A DNA stretch of 64,000 nucleotides from Flagellimonas myxillae. GTDB taxonomy: Bacteria > Bacteroidota > Bacteroidia > Flavobacteriales > Flavobacteriaceae. The stretch lies in the NCBI RefSeq assembly GCF_023502235.1, contig NZ_JAMFLY010000001.1, forward strand, positions 1,364,001 through 1,428,000, given 5' to 3'. This document shows, piece by piece, positions 28,581 through 37,188 of this stretch. Positions within the stretch are counted from its first letter, which is position 1. Each line of letters opens with the position of its first letter. The notes beneath the pieces were generated by a model. That model had not been told where the DNA came from and made no database searches. It saw only the letters and a list, made by a program, of their open reading frames with translations. The translations under genes were made by a program, and so were the position numbers.

Positions 28581-30716
28581 CTAGAGCTTTCCTTCCAAAT
28601 CCAGGATAAAAGTATACTCCTTGGCGGTTTCCTTCAAGGATTCAAATCGGCCGGAGGCCCCGCCATGACCGGCATCCATATTGGTGTCCAAAAAGAGCAG
28701 ATTATCCCCTGTCTTCAATTCCCGCAACTTCGCCACCCATTTGGCAGGCTCCCAATATTGAACCTGGGAATCATGCAGTCCTGTGGAAACATATAGATTG
28801 GGATAAGATACGGGCTCCACATTATCATAGGGGGAATAGGATTTCATATAATCGTAGAACTCCTTTTCATTGGGGTTGCCCCATTCGTCATACTCGCTTG
28901 TGGTTAGTGGAATGGAATCGTCCAACATAGTCGTTACAACATCCACAAAAGGAACCGCAGCGATTACCCCATTGTACAATTCGGGTTCCAGATTAATGAT
29001 CGCTCCCATGAGCAATCCTCCGGCAGAACCTCCGCTTGCATACAAGTGTTCAGGGCTGGTATAATTTTGATCTACCAAGAATTTGGAACAATCCACAAAA
29101 TCGGTAAAAGTGTTCTTCTTATGCAGCAATTTTCCATCCTCGTACCATTTGCGTCCTAAGTATTCACCTCCCCGGACATGGGCAATGGCATAAATAAATC
29201 CGCGGTCCAGCAAACTTAATCGGATGGATGAAAAATAAGGGTCTATTGTGCTACCGTAGGAGCCATAAGCATATTGTAGCAGGGGACTTTTGCCGTCGAA
29301 CTTTACATCTTTGTGGTACACCATGGAAATAGGCACCTTTACCCCGTCCCTGGCCGTGGCCCAAACTCGTTTTGTCCTGTAATTGTTTTTGTCAAATTTG
29401 CCGCCAAGAACTTCCAATTCCTTCAAAATAGTTTTGGACTTGGTATCCATGTCAAAATCAATAATGGCATAGGGCGCGCCCATTTCGTTGTAATAATAAC
29501 GGAAGGTGTTGGTATTAAAATCCACATTAACGGATGCTCCGGCAACATAAGTTTCACTTTCAAATGGCAGATAGTAGGAATCCGCTCCATCCCATCGGAC
29601 AACCTCAAGTCGATTCAACCCATTTTCCCTCTCAGCCAACACATAGTGATCCTTGAAGATTTCAATATCCTCCAATAATACTTCCTCTCTATGCGGTATA
29701 AATTCTTTCCAGTGTTCTGATGTGGTTTGGACATCATTGGCCTGCATTAACTTAAAGTTGGTAGCCTTGTCCTTGTTGGTTAAAACGAAAAAGTTACCAT
29801 TGTAGTGGGAAATGGAATACTCCACTCCCTTTTCCCGGGGTGAAAAAATGGAAAATTCGCCCTCGGGTTTGTCGGCATCCAAAATCTGATATTCGGAAGT
29901 AAGGGTACTAACCGAACCAATCACCAAATACTTCTTGGATTTGGTCTTGTAAACAAAGGTGTTGTAGGTAGAGTCTTTTTCATGAAAGACCAAGACGTCC
30001 TCTGAGGCAGGTGTACCCAACTTGTGCCTATAAATCTTATCGGCCCGAAGGGTCACAGGGTCTTTTTTGGCATAGAACAAGGTCTCCCCGTCGTTGGCCC
30101 AAACAGAACTACCGGTGGTGTTTTCTATGGTATCCTCGAACACTTTTCCCGTACCCAAATCCTTTATTTGAATGGTGTATTGCCGTCTGGAAACCGTGTC
30201 TGTCGCAAAGGAAGCCAAGTTATTGTCCGGGCTAACGGATACGCCGCGTAGATTGAAAAATTCATGCTCCTTGGCCATTTCGTTGCAATCGAACAACAAC
30301 TCGTCCTGGGCTTCCAAGCTTTCCTTTTTCCTAAGGTAAATGGGATACTCGCCTCCCTTTTCGTAACGGGTTATGTACCAATATCCATTGTATTTATAGG
30401 GAACGGAGTTATCGTCTTCCTTGATGCGGGATTTCATTTCTTGAAAAAGCTCCTTCTGGAAATCTTTGGTATGCTTGGTCATTTCAGCATAATAGTGGTT
30501 CTCCGCATTGAGATAGTCCAATACTTCCTGATCCTCCCTATCGTTCATCCAATAGTAATCATCTATCCTGATATCCCCATGTTTTTCAAGTTGTTTGGGA
30601 CTCTTTTTTGCCAAAGGGGGAGTAGTACTCATGTGCTGACTGTTTTCATTTTTACAAGCGGCTGCAAAAATAAGACTTATCAAAAAACAAAATGGAATGT
30701 GGGCGGTTGGTTTCAT
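28581..30716 (-). CDS. S9 family prolyl oligopeptidase / oligopeptidase B-like lipoprotein
   Basis: 711 aa from the Met at 30716, whose hydrophobic stretch ends in a lipobox (IFAAAC), so the enzyme is probably a membrane-anchored lipoprotein. N-terminal seven-bladed propeller starting KSPKQLEKHGDIRIDDYYWM, then an alpha/beta hydrolase domain: the Ser in ASGGSAGGLLMGA, the Asp in STGLHDSQVQYWEP, the His in MDAGHGGASGR. The GGSAGG motif and VHRGGEYLG-like text (HVRGGEYLGRKWYEDGK) match the S9A oligopeptidase B group, which cuts small peptides after basic residues. Divergent from ybaB. Confidence 0.92.
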   Translation of the reverse strand: MKPTAHIPFCFLISLIFAAACKNENSQHMSTTPPLAKKSPKQLEKHGDIRIDDYYWMNDREDQEVLDYLNAENHYYAEMTKHTKDFQKELFQEMKSRIKEDDNSVPYKYNGYWYITRYEKGGEYPIYLRKKESLEAQDELLFDCNEMAKEHEFFNLRGVSVSPDNNLASFATDTVSRRQYTIQIKDLGTGKVFEDTIENTTGSSVWANDGETLFYAKKDPVTLRADKIYRHKLGTPASEDVLVFHEKDSTYNTFVYKTKSKKYLVIGSVSTLTSEYQILDADKPEGEFSIFSPREKGVEYSISHYNGNFFVLTNKDKATNFKLMQANDVQTTSEHWKEFIPHREEVLLEDIEIFKDHYVLAERENGLNRLEVVRWDGADSYYLPFESETYVAGASVNVDFNTNTFRYYYNEMGAPYAIIDFDMDTKSKTILKELEVLGGKFDKNNYRTKRVWATARDGVKVPISMVYHKDVKFDGKSPLLQYAYGSYGSTIDPYFSSIRLSLLDRGFIYAIAHVRGGEYLGRKWYEDGKLLHKKNTFTDFVDCSKFLVDQNYTSPEHLYASGGSAGGLLMGAIINLEPELYNGVIAAVPFVDVVTTMLDDSIPLTTSEYDEWGNPNEKEFYDYMKSYSPYDNVEPVSYPNLYVSTGLHDSQVQYWEPAKWVAKLRELKTGDNLLFLDTNMDAGHGGASGRFESLKETAKEYTFILDLEGKL

Positions 30717-30739
30717 AATGTCAAGTTGCCCCAAATTAT

Positions 30740-30747
30740 TAATTTTG
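30740..30747 (+). promoter_or_regulatory. -7 element TAATTTTG of ybaB
   Basis: Exact TAnnTTTG. It ends one base before an ATG at 30749, so that ATG cannot be the usual start; the next ATG at 30773 is at a normal distance. The surrounding 30732-30749 is nearly palindromic and could serve the divergent peptidase gene too. Confidence 0.45.
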
Positions 30748-30772
30748 GATGGATAAAACACGATACTACACC

Positions 30773-31099
30773 ATGTTTGGAGATATTATGGGAATGATGG
30801 GCAAACTAAAGGAAGCCCAAGAAAAAGTAAAACAGACCAAAGAACGCCTTAACACCGTCTTGATTGATGAACAATCCGCTGATGGGTTAGTCAAAGTTAC
30901 TATTACGGCAAATAGGGAAATTAAATCCATTGAAATTGACGATAGCCTGCTTCAGGATAAAGAACAGTTGGAAGATTATCTGGTTCTGACTTTGAACAAG
31001 GCCATTGAAAAGGCCACCCAGATAAACGAAACCGAGTTGGCAGCAGTTGCCAAGGAAGGCATGCCCAATATACCGGGTATGGACTCCTTCTTCAAATAG
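30773..31099 (+). CDS. YbaB/EbfC family nucleoid-associated protein
   Basis: 108 aa from the ATG at 30773 ([20 protein letters not shown]). Small dimeric DNA-binding protein of the nucleoid. Typical layout: N-terminal helix rich in Met/Lys/Gln, central strand pair ([19 protein letters not shown]), then a helix and the C-terminal MPNIPGM motif. It does not sit beside dnaX/recR as it does in many bacteria. Converges on the threonine aldolase gene with a 7-nt gap. Confidence 0.93.
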   Translation: MFGDIMGMMGKLKEAQEKVKQTKERLNTVLIDEQSADGLVKVTITANREIKSIEIDDSLLQDKEQLEDYLVLTLNKAIEKATQINETELAAVAKEGMPNIPGMDSFFK

Positions 31100-31106
31100 A
31101 GGTTCT

Positions 31107-32132
31107 CTAAAATATTTTTGGTAGGATACTTAAAAAATGTCCGTGCATTTCTTGGGTATAGTCCAAATGGGTAACTATGCGCAGTTTGCCCTGGCCCATG
31201 CCAATAATAGAAATGCCGTTTTCCGTCAATTTTCCAAGAAAAGAATCTGAATCCACCAAAGATTCATTCAATTCAAAGATGATGATATTGGTCTCAATGG
31301 GTTCTACTTTTTTTACGAAGTCCAGGTTTTGTAGTACCTCTCCGATTTCCTTTGCTTTTTGGTGATCTTCTTGTAGACGCTCCAGATGATGGTCCATGGC
31401 ATAACTGGCTGCGGCGGCCAAAAATCCGGATTGCCGCATGCCACCACCCAGTATTTTACGAATACGCAAGGCCTTGTCCATCATTTTCTTGCTTCCCACC
31501 AACACGGAGCCAACAGGGCAGCCCATCCCTTTGCTAAAGCAAACACTTATGGTATCGAATAGATTGCCATAGTCCTTTGGGTTTTCCCCTTTGGCAACCA
31601 GGGCATTCCATAGCCGAGCACCATCCAAATGATATTTAAGGCCATTTTGGTCACAGACCTCCCTAATGTTCTTGAGTTCTTCAAAATCCCAGCAAGCACC
31701 ACCCCCTTTGTTCGTTGTATTTTCAATACAAACCAGACTGGTCAACGGACTATGATAAAAGTCTGGAGGGTTGATGGATTCCGCAACCTGCTCTGCTGTC
31801 ATCATGCCCCGATGTCCATCTACCAATTTGCAGGAAACACCGCTATTGAAGCTTGCCCCTCCCCCTTCGTAGTTAAAAACATGGGCATACTTATCACAAA
31901 TGAGCTGCTCCCCAGGTTGGGTATGAAGTTTAATGGCCGTTTGGTTGGCCATGGAACCGCTGGGAAAAAAAAGGGAAGCCTCCATTCCAAAAAAATTGGC
32001 AACTTTTTCCTCCAAGGCATTAACGCTGGGGTCGTTCTTAAAAACATCATCTCCCACTTTGGCACTCATCATGGCATCGAGCATGCCTGGCGTGGGGCGC
32101 GTAACCGTATCGCTGATAAGGTTTATTTCCAT
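31107..32132 (-). CDS. ltaE: low-specificity L-threonine aldolase
   Basis: 341 aa. PLP fold-type I enzyme cleaving L-threonine or allo-threonine to glycine and acetaldehyde. Visible are the start NLISDTVTRPTPGML, stacking His84 (KYAHVFNYE), Asp170 (HLDGARLWNA) and Schiff-base Lys201 (FSKGMGCPVGS). Length and motifs match the GLY1/LtaE family. Cytosolic. The region upstream (32133-32218) shows no promoter match, and a heptamer repeat tract follows between it and the metalloprotease. Confidence 0.93.
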   Translation of the reverse strand: MEINLISDTVTRPTPGMLDAMMSAKVGDDVFKNDPSVNALEEKVANFFGMEASLFFPSGSMANQTAIKLHTQPGEQLICDKYAHVFNYEGGGASFNSGVSCKLVDGHRGMMTAEQVAESINPPDFYHSPLTSLVCIENTTNKGGGACWDFEELKNIREVCDQNGLKYHLDGARLWNALVAKGENPKDYGNLFDTISVCFSKGMGCPVGSVLVGSKKMMDKALRIRKILGGGMRQSGFLAAAASYAMDHHLERLQEDHQKAKEIGEVLQNLDFVKKVEPIETNIIIFELNESLVDSDSFLGKLTENGISIIGMGQGKLRIVTHLDYTQEMHGHFLSILPKIF

Positions 32133-32218
32133 TTGATTGTAATTTGTGTTGATGGTCTCAGGTATAGTGAACTATCAGAACCTTTACCATTTGTCAGACC
32201 TTTACTGATTCAATGCCA

Positions 32219-32267
32219 ATTGATAATTGTTAATTGATTATTGCCAATTGTTTATAGATCATTGTCC
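32219..32267. repeat. heptamer repeat tract, ATTGNNN type
   Basis: Seven successive 7-bp units: ATTGATA, ATTGTTA, ATTGATT, ATTGCCA, ATTGTTT, ATAGATC, ATTGTCC. The last two units run into the 3' end of the metalloprotease gene and include its stop codon. Confidence 0.8.
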
Positions 32268-34667
32268 ATGAAAGCAATCCATTCCTATCGGTGATCCATC
32301 GGGGATTTTAGGTACCGGAATCCATTTAAACTTGTCCGGAGCCTTTAAAAAGGAATCGATTCGTCTAACCAGTTCTTCGGATGTGGCATTCTTGCCTGAG
32401 TTCAACAACGATGTCCTAAGGGATTTTAAGGTTGCATTGGCCAAGGCATTCACCTGTGGATGCACCTCCTTATGGGCGGCCAAATTCATGATATGGTACA
32501 ACACCCTAAAGTTAATGGTCTGTTGCACTTCATTTAAATAGTCATCCCTATGTAATTCATCAAAAGTACCTTCTAAGGTAGTTTCCAACACATCAGTCAA
32601 TCCCAATTGGTCTTTGTCCAGACTTTTCTGTTGGATCAGTCGTGACGCGCGTTCCGGGTGCAACAACAATCCCAAGGTCATGTCCGCAGCAGTTTCCGCT
32701 GCAGCAAGTGCGTCAAAACTCACCCCGCTTCTTCCCTTAAAGGATTCCCTAGACTTTCCATATCCTATGGCCCGGGGAGGAAATAGCTCCAACTTATCTT
32801 TAGGAAGTGCAATTTCTGAAGCATTCAGGGTCTTTAAAATAGTTTTCAAAGCATTTTCCTGGCTCGCCGCACTTACGGTACGTACCGTATGCTGTCCATC
32901 TCCCTTGGTGGCATAGTTGTAGTCCAACCCCCCAATCAGTTTGGAGACGGCTTCTGTTTGATATCGGTGGAAGAAATACAAGGGGGCAAAAACATCTTCC
33001 AAAACGGAATTGGGTTCCCCGGAGCGAATATTGTCCATAGAGAAGTTGTCAATTGCGGTCTTGCGAATTTCTAGGACATTATCCAGTTCTTGCGAAGCAT
33101 TTCTACCATTATCCCATAGGTGTGCCAGTGCATGGGAACCTCCTCTTGGGCGGGCATCCTGATCGGAAATATACCGTAAGCCATCATCCTGGGATTTTTT
33201 CAAGATAGCCTTAAGCGCTTCATTTTCATCAGTTCCATTTGGAAAATCAGCATAGGAATAGGCCACGGTAACCTTGTCCCAGTCTCCAATACCTGTATCA
33301 TAGGCATTGGAAAAGCTAATGGTTCCATTATCCAATTCAAATTGTGGGTGCGGATAATCCATTACTGAGGCACGGTTGTTGGTACTTGCGGCGAAATTAT
33401 GTGCAAAGCCCAGAGTGTGCCCAATTTCGTGTGCGGACAGTTGACGAATCCTTGCCAAAGCCATTTCCAACATGGGCTCATAATTGTCGTCCCGTTCGGC
33501 AAAAGGCTGGTTCATCAAGGCCTGCGCAATCAAGAAATCCTGGCGAATACGCAAACTCCCCAAACTCACGTGTCCCTTGATAATTTCACCTGTCCTAGGA
33601 TCCGTAACGCTCATGCCATAACTCCAACCCCTGGTGGAACGGTGCACCCATTGGATCACATTGTACCTCACGTCCATAGGGTCGGCATCATCAGGAAGAA
33701 TTTTAAGTTGAAAGGCATCTTTGTAGCCAATGGCCTCAAAGGCCTGGTTCCACCATCGACCACCATCCAACAAAGCAGAGCGCACAGGTTCTGGGGTTCC
33801 ATTATCCAGATAGTAAATAATGGGCTCAACGGCCTCGCTTATGTCCGCATTGGGGTTTTTCTTATTCAGCCTATGGCGGGTCACAAATCGCTTTAGAATA
33901 GGTTCTTGCACCGGTGTGGCATAGTCGTAATACGAAAACGGATAAGAACCACTTCTCGGGTCGAAAACCCTTTTTTTATAGTTGTCATCCGGTAGTTCAA
34001 TCAGTGAATGGTGCTGTGCCACGGTGACCAAGGAGGGGTTTGGGGCCACTGAACGAATCCAATCACCTTCAGGATTTCCTTTAAAGGTCAATGTAATGTC
34101 AAACTCCACATTTTTTGGGAAGGCCTTGGTGCGTTCAAACGCTAGGGCACTTTTACTGGGGTCCAAACTGTAGGAACCCTGTTTGGTGGCTTTTAATCGC
34201 TGGGCCACTCCATGGGCATCACGCATTAAAAAATCTGTCATATCGATGAGGTAGCTGCCCTTGGACTCCTCAATGATTTTAAATCCGTGCAACACGGATT
34301 TTGCAAAAGCCTGTTCCACCGATTTTCTTTCGAGTTCGTTAGTGGTCAAAGCCCTAAAGTTCATATTGGGTTGGATCAGCAATAATTTGTTTCCCGCTTT
34401 TCTAAAGAACACTACTTGTTCATTTCCCAATTGCCCCCTATCCAAGCCAATATCGTTGCTCCCGATACCGCTGCTGAGCGAATACACATAAAGGAATTCC
34501 TTTTCAAGCTCATCTACCTCGAGAAAAATCTTATCAGAGGCATCATCGTAATAGAAATTGAAATACCCATTGAACTTCTGGTAATCCTTGGTTTTCTCAA
34601 AGCTCTGGGCCATTGTCAAGTTGGCTGCGAACAGCATCGCAAAGAGGGCAAATACGTAATTTTTCAT
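32259..34667 (-). CDS. exported zinc-dependent metalloprotease (DUF5117/DUF5118 group)
   Basis: 802 aa. Signal peptide MKNYVFALFAMLFAANLTMAQ. The catalytic zinc site is HEIGHTLGFAH (His413, Glu414, His417, His423), an extended metzincin-type HExxHxxGxxH, with a Met-turn candidate in the ASVMDYPHPQ segment. The N-terminal 300 residues form the beta-rich domains usual in this Bacteroidota family, and a helical region follows the catalytic domain. Probably periplasmic or secreted; the substrate is unknown. The last codons and the TGA stop come from a heptamer repeat tract. Confidence 0.92.
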   Translation of the reverse strand: MKNYVFALFAMLFAANLTMAQSFEKTKDYQKFNGYFNFYYDDASDKIFLEVDELEKEFLYVYSLSSGIGSNDIGLDRGQLGNEQVVFFRKAGNKLLLIQPNMNFRALTTNELERKSVEQAFAKSVLHGFKIIEESKGSYLIDMTDFLMRDAHGVAQRLKATKQGSYSLDPSKSALAFERTKAFPKNVEFDITLTFKGNPEGDWIRSVAPNPSLVTVAQHHSLIELPDDNYKKRVFDPRSGSYPFSYYDYATPVQEPILKRFVTRHRLNKKNPNADISEAVEPIIYYLDNGTPEPVRSALLDGGRWWNQAFEAIGYKDAFQLKILPDDADPMDVRYNVIQWVHRSTRGWSYGMSVTDPRTGEIIKGHVSLGSLRIRQDFLIAQALMNQPFAERDDNYEPMLEMALARIRQLSAHEIGHTLGFAHNFAASTNNRASVMDYPHPQFELDNGTISFSNAYDTGIGDWDKVTVAYSYADFPNGTDENEALKAILKKSQDDGLRYISDQDARPRGGSHALAHLWDNGRNASQELDNVLEIRKTAIDNFSMDNIRSGEPNSVLEDVFAPLYFFHRYQTEAVSKLIGGLDYNYATKGDGQHTVRTVSAASQENALKTILKTLNASEIALPKDKLELFPPRAIGYGKSRESFKGRSGVSFDALAAAETAADMTLGLLLHPERASRLIQQKSLDKDQLGLTDVLETTLEGTFDELHRDDYLNEVQQTINFRVLYHIMNLAAHKEVHPQVNALANATLKSLRTSLLNSGKNATSEELVRRIDSFLKAPDKFKWIPVPKIPDGSPIGMDCFHGQ

Positions 34668-34704
34668 ATCTCAATTAGTTGTAGCTAAATTTATATAAAT
34701 TTCG

Positions 34705-34734
34705 TTGCCCGACTGCATTGAAACACTATTTTTG
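34705..34734 (+). promoter_or_regulatory. promoter of prfB
   Basis: TTG (34705-34707), 19 nt, TATTTTTG (34727-34734): an excellent match to the Bacteroidota consensus, 15 nt before the prfB ATG. Confidence 0.65.
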
Positions 34735-34749
34735 CGTGAAATAAATTCT

Positions 34750-35845
34750 ATGGTTACCACAGATCAACATAAAGGTCTTATTGAGCGCCTTGGTGCGTTA
34801 AGGAGGTATCTTTGACATTGATGCCAAACTTATTGAAATAGAAAACGAAGAGGAGAAAACTGCTGCTCCTGGTTTTTGGGACAATCCGCAAGAGGCCCAA
34901 GTGCAAATGCAAGCCTTAAAATCCAAAAAGAAATGGGTTGAAGACTATGATTCCGCCGAATCCTTGATAGGGGATTTAGAGGTATTGTTGGAGTTCCATC
35001 AGGCCGGGGAGGTTACCGATGAAGAGGTGAACAAGCAATACGACCAAGCCCTGCTTAGCATCGAAAACCTGGAGTTTAAGAACATGCTGTCGGAAGAAGG
35101 TGATGAGCTAACCGCGGTTCTTCAAATCACTGCTGGCGCAGGAGGAACGGAAAGCTGCGATTGGGCAGCGATGCTCATGCGTATGTATTTGATGTGGAGC
35201 GAAAAAAATGGCTACAAGGTCAAGGAACTCAATTACCAGGAAGGTGATGTGGCCGGGATAAAAACGGTAACCCTCCAGATTGAGGGAGAATTTGCCTTTG
35301 GGTGGTTAAAAGGTGAAAACGGGGTGCATCGATTGGTCCGTATCTCCCCTTTTGACAGCAATGCCAAACGCCATACCTCCTTTGCCTCGGTCTATGTTTA
35401 TCCCTTGGTGGACGACACCATCGAAATTGAAGTAAATCCAGCGGACATTGAAATCACCACAGCACGTTCAAGTGGTGCAGGGGGGCAAAATGTGAACAAA
35501 GTGGAAACCAAAGTGCAATTGGTCCACAAACCCACAGGAATTCAAATTTCCTGCTCGGATTCGCGCTCCCAGCACGACAACCGGGCCACGGCAATGAAAA
35601 TGCTGAAATCGCAGTTGTACGAAATTGAGCTTCGGAAAAAACAAGAGGCACGGGCCGAAATTGAATCTTCCAAGATGAAAATCGAATGGGGGTCCCAAAT
35701 TCGCAACTATGTGATGCATCCCTATAAATTGGTGAAGGATGTACGAACTGGAGAAGAAACCGGAAATGTGGACGCTGTGATGGATGGGGAACTCAATCCA
35801 TTTCTCAAGGCCTTTTTAATGATGATGGGGCAGAAAGAGGGATAA
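34750..35845 (+). CDS. prfB: peptide chain release factor 2, expressed by +1 programmed frameshift
   Basis: ATG at 34750, 21 codons, an in-frame TGA at 34813-34815, then +1 reading from GAC at 34814 to the stop at 35845. The product is 364 aa, the usual RF2 length. The stop-recognition tripeptide SPF (RISPFDS) and the peptidyl-hydrolysis motif GGQ (residues 244-246) are present. RF2 releases peptides at UGA and UAA. Because the early stop is UGA, low RF2 favours frameshifting, which gives autogenous control. A search that ignores the shift would report a truncated protein from an internal Met (34901). Strong upstream promoter; a repeat tract follows the gene. Confidence 0.97.
34801..34816 (+). 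promoter_or_regulatory. prfB +1 frameshift site
   Basis: AGGAGGTATCTTTGAC: an internal Shine-Dalgarno-like AGGAGG, three bases, then CTT TGA C. This is the classical RF2 slippage site (CUU UGA C), with the SD at the canonical distance. Confidence 0.95.
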
Positions 35846-35893
35846 TGTTGGAGGCAAGATGTTGGATGCGCGGTGTTGGAAGAACAACTCCCC

Positions 35894-35935
35894 ATTGATC
35901 ATTGATAATTGTACATTGTTAATTGTTAATTGTTA
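35894..35935. repeat. heptamer repeat tract, ATTGNNN type
   Basis: Six 7-bp units: ATTGATC, ATTGATA, ATTGTAC and three ATTGTTA. Directly before it, 35846-35880 contains three spaced TGTTGGA words. It ends five bases before the ArsC-like ATG. Confidence 0.85.
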
Positions 35936-35939
35936 AACC

Positions 35940-36284
35940 ATGATAAAAATATACCACAACCCAAGGTGTAGAAAATCACGCGAGGGACTTGAGTATTTGG
36001 AAAATTCTGGAGAGCCTTTTGAAGTGGTACGGTATTTGGACAATGTACCTACGATGGATGAATTGGCAACTTTAATCGAATACCTTGGCATCCCGCCGGA
36101 AGCACTGGTCCGAAAAAACGAGGCTATTTGGAAAGAGCAATTCAAGGGTAAAAATCTATCCGATTCCGAAATTATTGAAGCCATGGTACAACATCCTAAA
36201 TTGATTGAGCGACCTATTATTGTTAAAGATAAGAAGGCGGTCATTGGAAGACCCGCGGATAAAATCAGTATCTTGTTGGACTAG
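35940..36284 (+). CDS. ArsC/Spx family protein (arsenate reductase-like)
   Basis: 114 aa, thioredoxin-like fold. Active-site text HNPRCRKSREGL with a single Cys, the arsenate-reductase P-loop-like motif, and the later ERPIIVKDKKAVIGRP segment typical of the glutaredoxin-linked ArsC/YffB group. No arsB or arsR is near, so a real role in arsenate resistance is uncertain; YffB-like redox function is equally possible. The ATG follows a heptamer repeat tract immediately, so the leader is repeat sequence. Confidence 0.9.
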   Translation: MIKIYHNPRCRKSREGLEYLENSGEPFEVVRYLDNVPTMDELATLIEYLGIPPEALVRKNEAIWKEQFKGKNLSDSEIIEAMVQHPKLIERPIIVKDKKAVIGRPADKISILLD

Positions 36285-36326
36285 ATAAACATCTGGGACA
36301 CAATACAAAAAGAATTTGTTTTGACT

Positions 36327-36845
36327 ATGAAGAAAACACGGACCATTTATTTATTGGCAGGTTTGCTTTGCCTCTTTTGCGTGAACGACCTGGTAGCCCA
36401 GTACGGTTACGGTAGCCCTTATGGATACGGATATGGGAACAGATATGGCAACAGATACGGAAGACAACGTAGCACCATTCCACAAGCTTCGCAACCTCCC
36501 AAAAAGGCAGATCCCCTCACAGCTGATGAGATAGTAGATCTTGAAATGCCAAAAATTACCGAAGAACTCGGGTTGGACCCCTTCGAGCAGGCTGTAGTAA
36601 GGACGATTTTGGCAAAATCCATACAGCAGCGTATCGAAATACAGATATTAGAGCTGGAACCCGAAAAAATGAAGGAGGAGGTTGAAAAAATCCGGGAACG
36701 GCAGGATGCAGAGTTAAAAGCGGGTTTACCTGAAGAAAAATATTTGGCGTATCTGGAGCTCCAGAAAAATAAGTTTAAGGTCAAAAAGAAGAAGGAGAAG
36801 AAGGAGAAGAAGGAAAAGAAGAAGAAAAAGAAGGATAAAGCATAA
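36327..36845 (+). CDS. exported Gly/Tyr-rich protein with Lys-rich tail
   Basis: 172 aa from the second ATG (36327). Signal peptide MKKTRTIYLLAGLLCLFCVNDLVAQ, then a repeat-like YGYGSPYGYGYGNRYGNRYG segment, a helical middle (about residues 60-150, with ITEELGLDPFEQAVVRTILA resembling Spy/CpxP-like periplasmic helices) and a final run of about 25 residues nearly all Lys and Glu. The DNA of the tail is GAAGAA-rich and could be length-variable. Ends in a strong terminator. Function unknown. Confidence 0.75.
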   Translation: MKKTRTIYLLAGLLCLFCVNDLVAQYGYGSPYGYGYGNRYGNRYGRQRSTIPQASQPPKKADPLTADEIVDLEMPKITEELGLDPFEQAVVRTILAKSIQQRIEIQILELEPEKMKEEVEKIRERQDAELKAGLPEEKYLAYLELQKNKFKVKKKKEKKEKKEKKKKKKDKA

Positions 36846-36850
36846 AAAAA

Positions 36851-36873
36851 AGCCCTTGCAAGGGCTTTTTTTT
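36851..36873. terminator. intrinsic terminator (bidirectional form)
   Basis: Perfect palindrome AGCCCTTGCAAGGGCT (36851-36866), A run before and T run after, between a plus gene and a minus gene, so it can serve both. Confidence 0.85.
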
Positions 36874-36875
36874 AT

Positions 36876-37049
36876 CTATTCGTTTCGCTTGGCGCGTTTG
36901 GCCTCACGTCTTTCTTGATACATTTCCTTAAGGTTTCCAAACAACCAATAAGGCACCACAAAAGTCAATAGGAAAATCATCAACCAAAATCCAATGGTCA
37001 AGATGGTCAAAAATGCTAGAAATCCTAAATACTGGTCAAATTCAAACAT
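36876..37049 (-). CDS. small single-span membrane protein (57 aa)
   Basis: ATG at 37049, TAG at 36876-36878. It starts MFEFDQYLGF, has one long hydrophobic segment (about residues 8-37) and ends in a basic cytoplasmic tail (KEMYQERREAKRAKRNE), so positive-inside predicts the C-terminus in the cytosol. Supported by an excellent promoter upstream (37069-37101) and a terminator right after the stop, so this short gene is a complete transcription unit. Function unknown. Confidence 0.8.
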   Translation of the reverse strand: MFEFDQYLGFLAFLTILTIGFWLMIFLLTFVVPYWLFGNLKEMYQERREAKRAKRNE

Positions 37050-37068
37050 GGTTATTGCTTTTGTTTGG

Positions 37069-37101
37069 CAAAGATACCTTCATTTGATGAAAAAAAGCAA
37101 A
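37069..37101 (-). promoter_or_regulatory. promoter of the 57-aa membrane protein gene
   Basis: Minus strand: TTTG (37101-37098), 21 nt, TATCTTTG (37076-37069); full match to both elements, 19 nt before the ATG. Confidence 0.65.
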
Positions 37102-37160
37102 TCTCAGTTCAAAAAATATTTTATTGGGCACATGTCATATAAAATAAATAACTGAACCCC

Positions 37161-37168
37161 TAAATTTG
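37161..37168 (+). promoter_or_regulatory. -7 element TAAATTTG of fumC
   Basis: Exact TAnnTTTG, 20 nt before the fumC ATG. Confidence 0.5.
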
Positions 37169-37188
37169 CGTATTCTAAAAAAGTAACG

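Noticed and set aside
34901..35845. prfB as a truncated 314-aa gene or pseudogene
   Set aside because: The in-frame TGA is the canonical frameshift site and the upstream 21 codons match the RF2 N-terminus.
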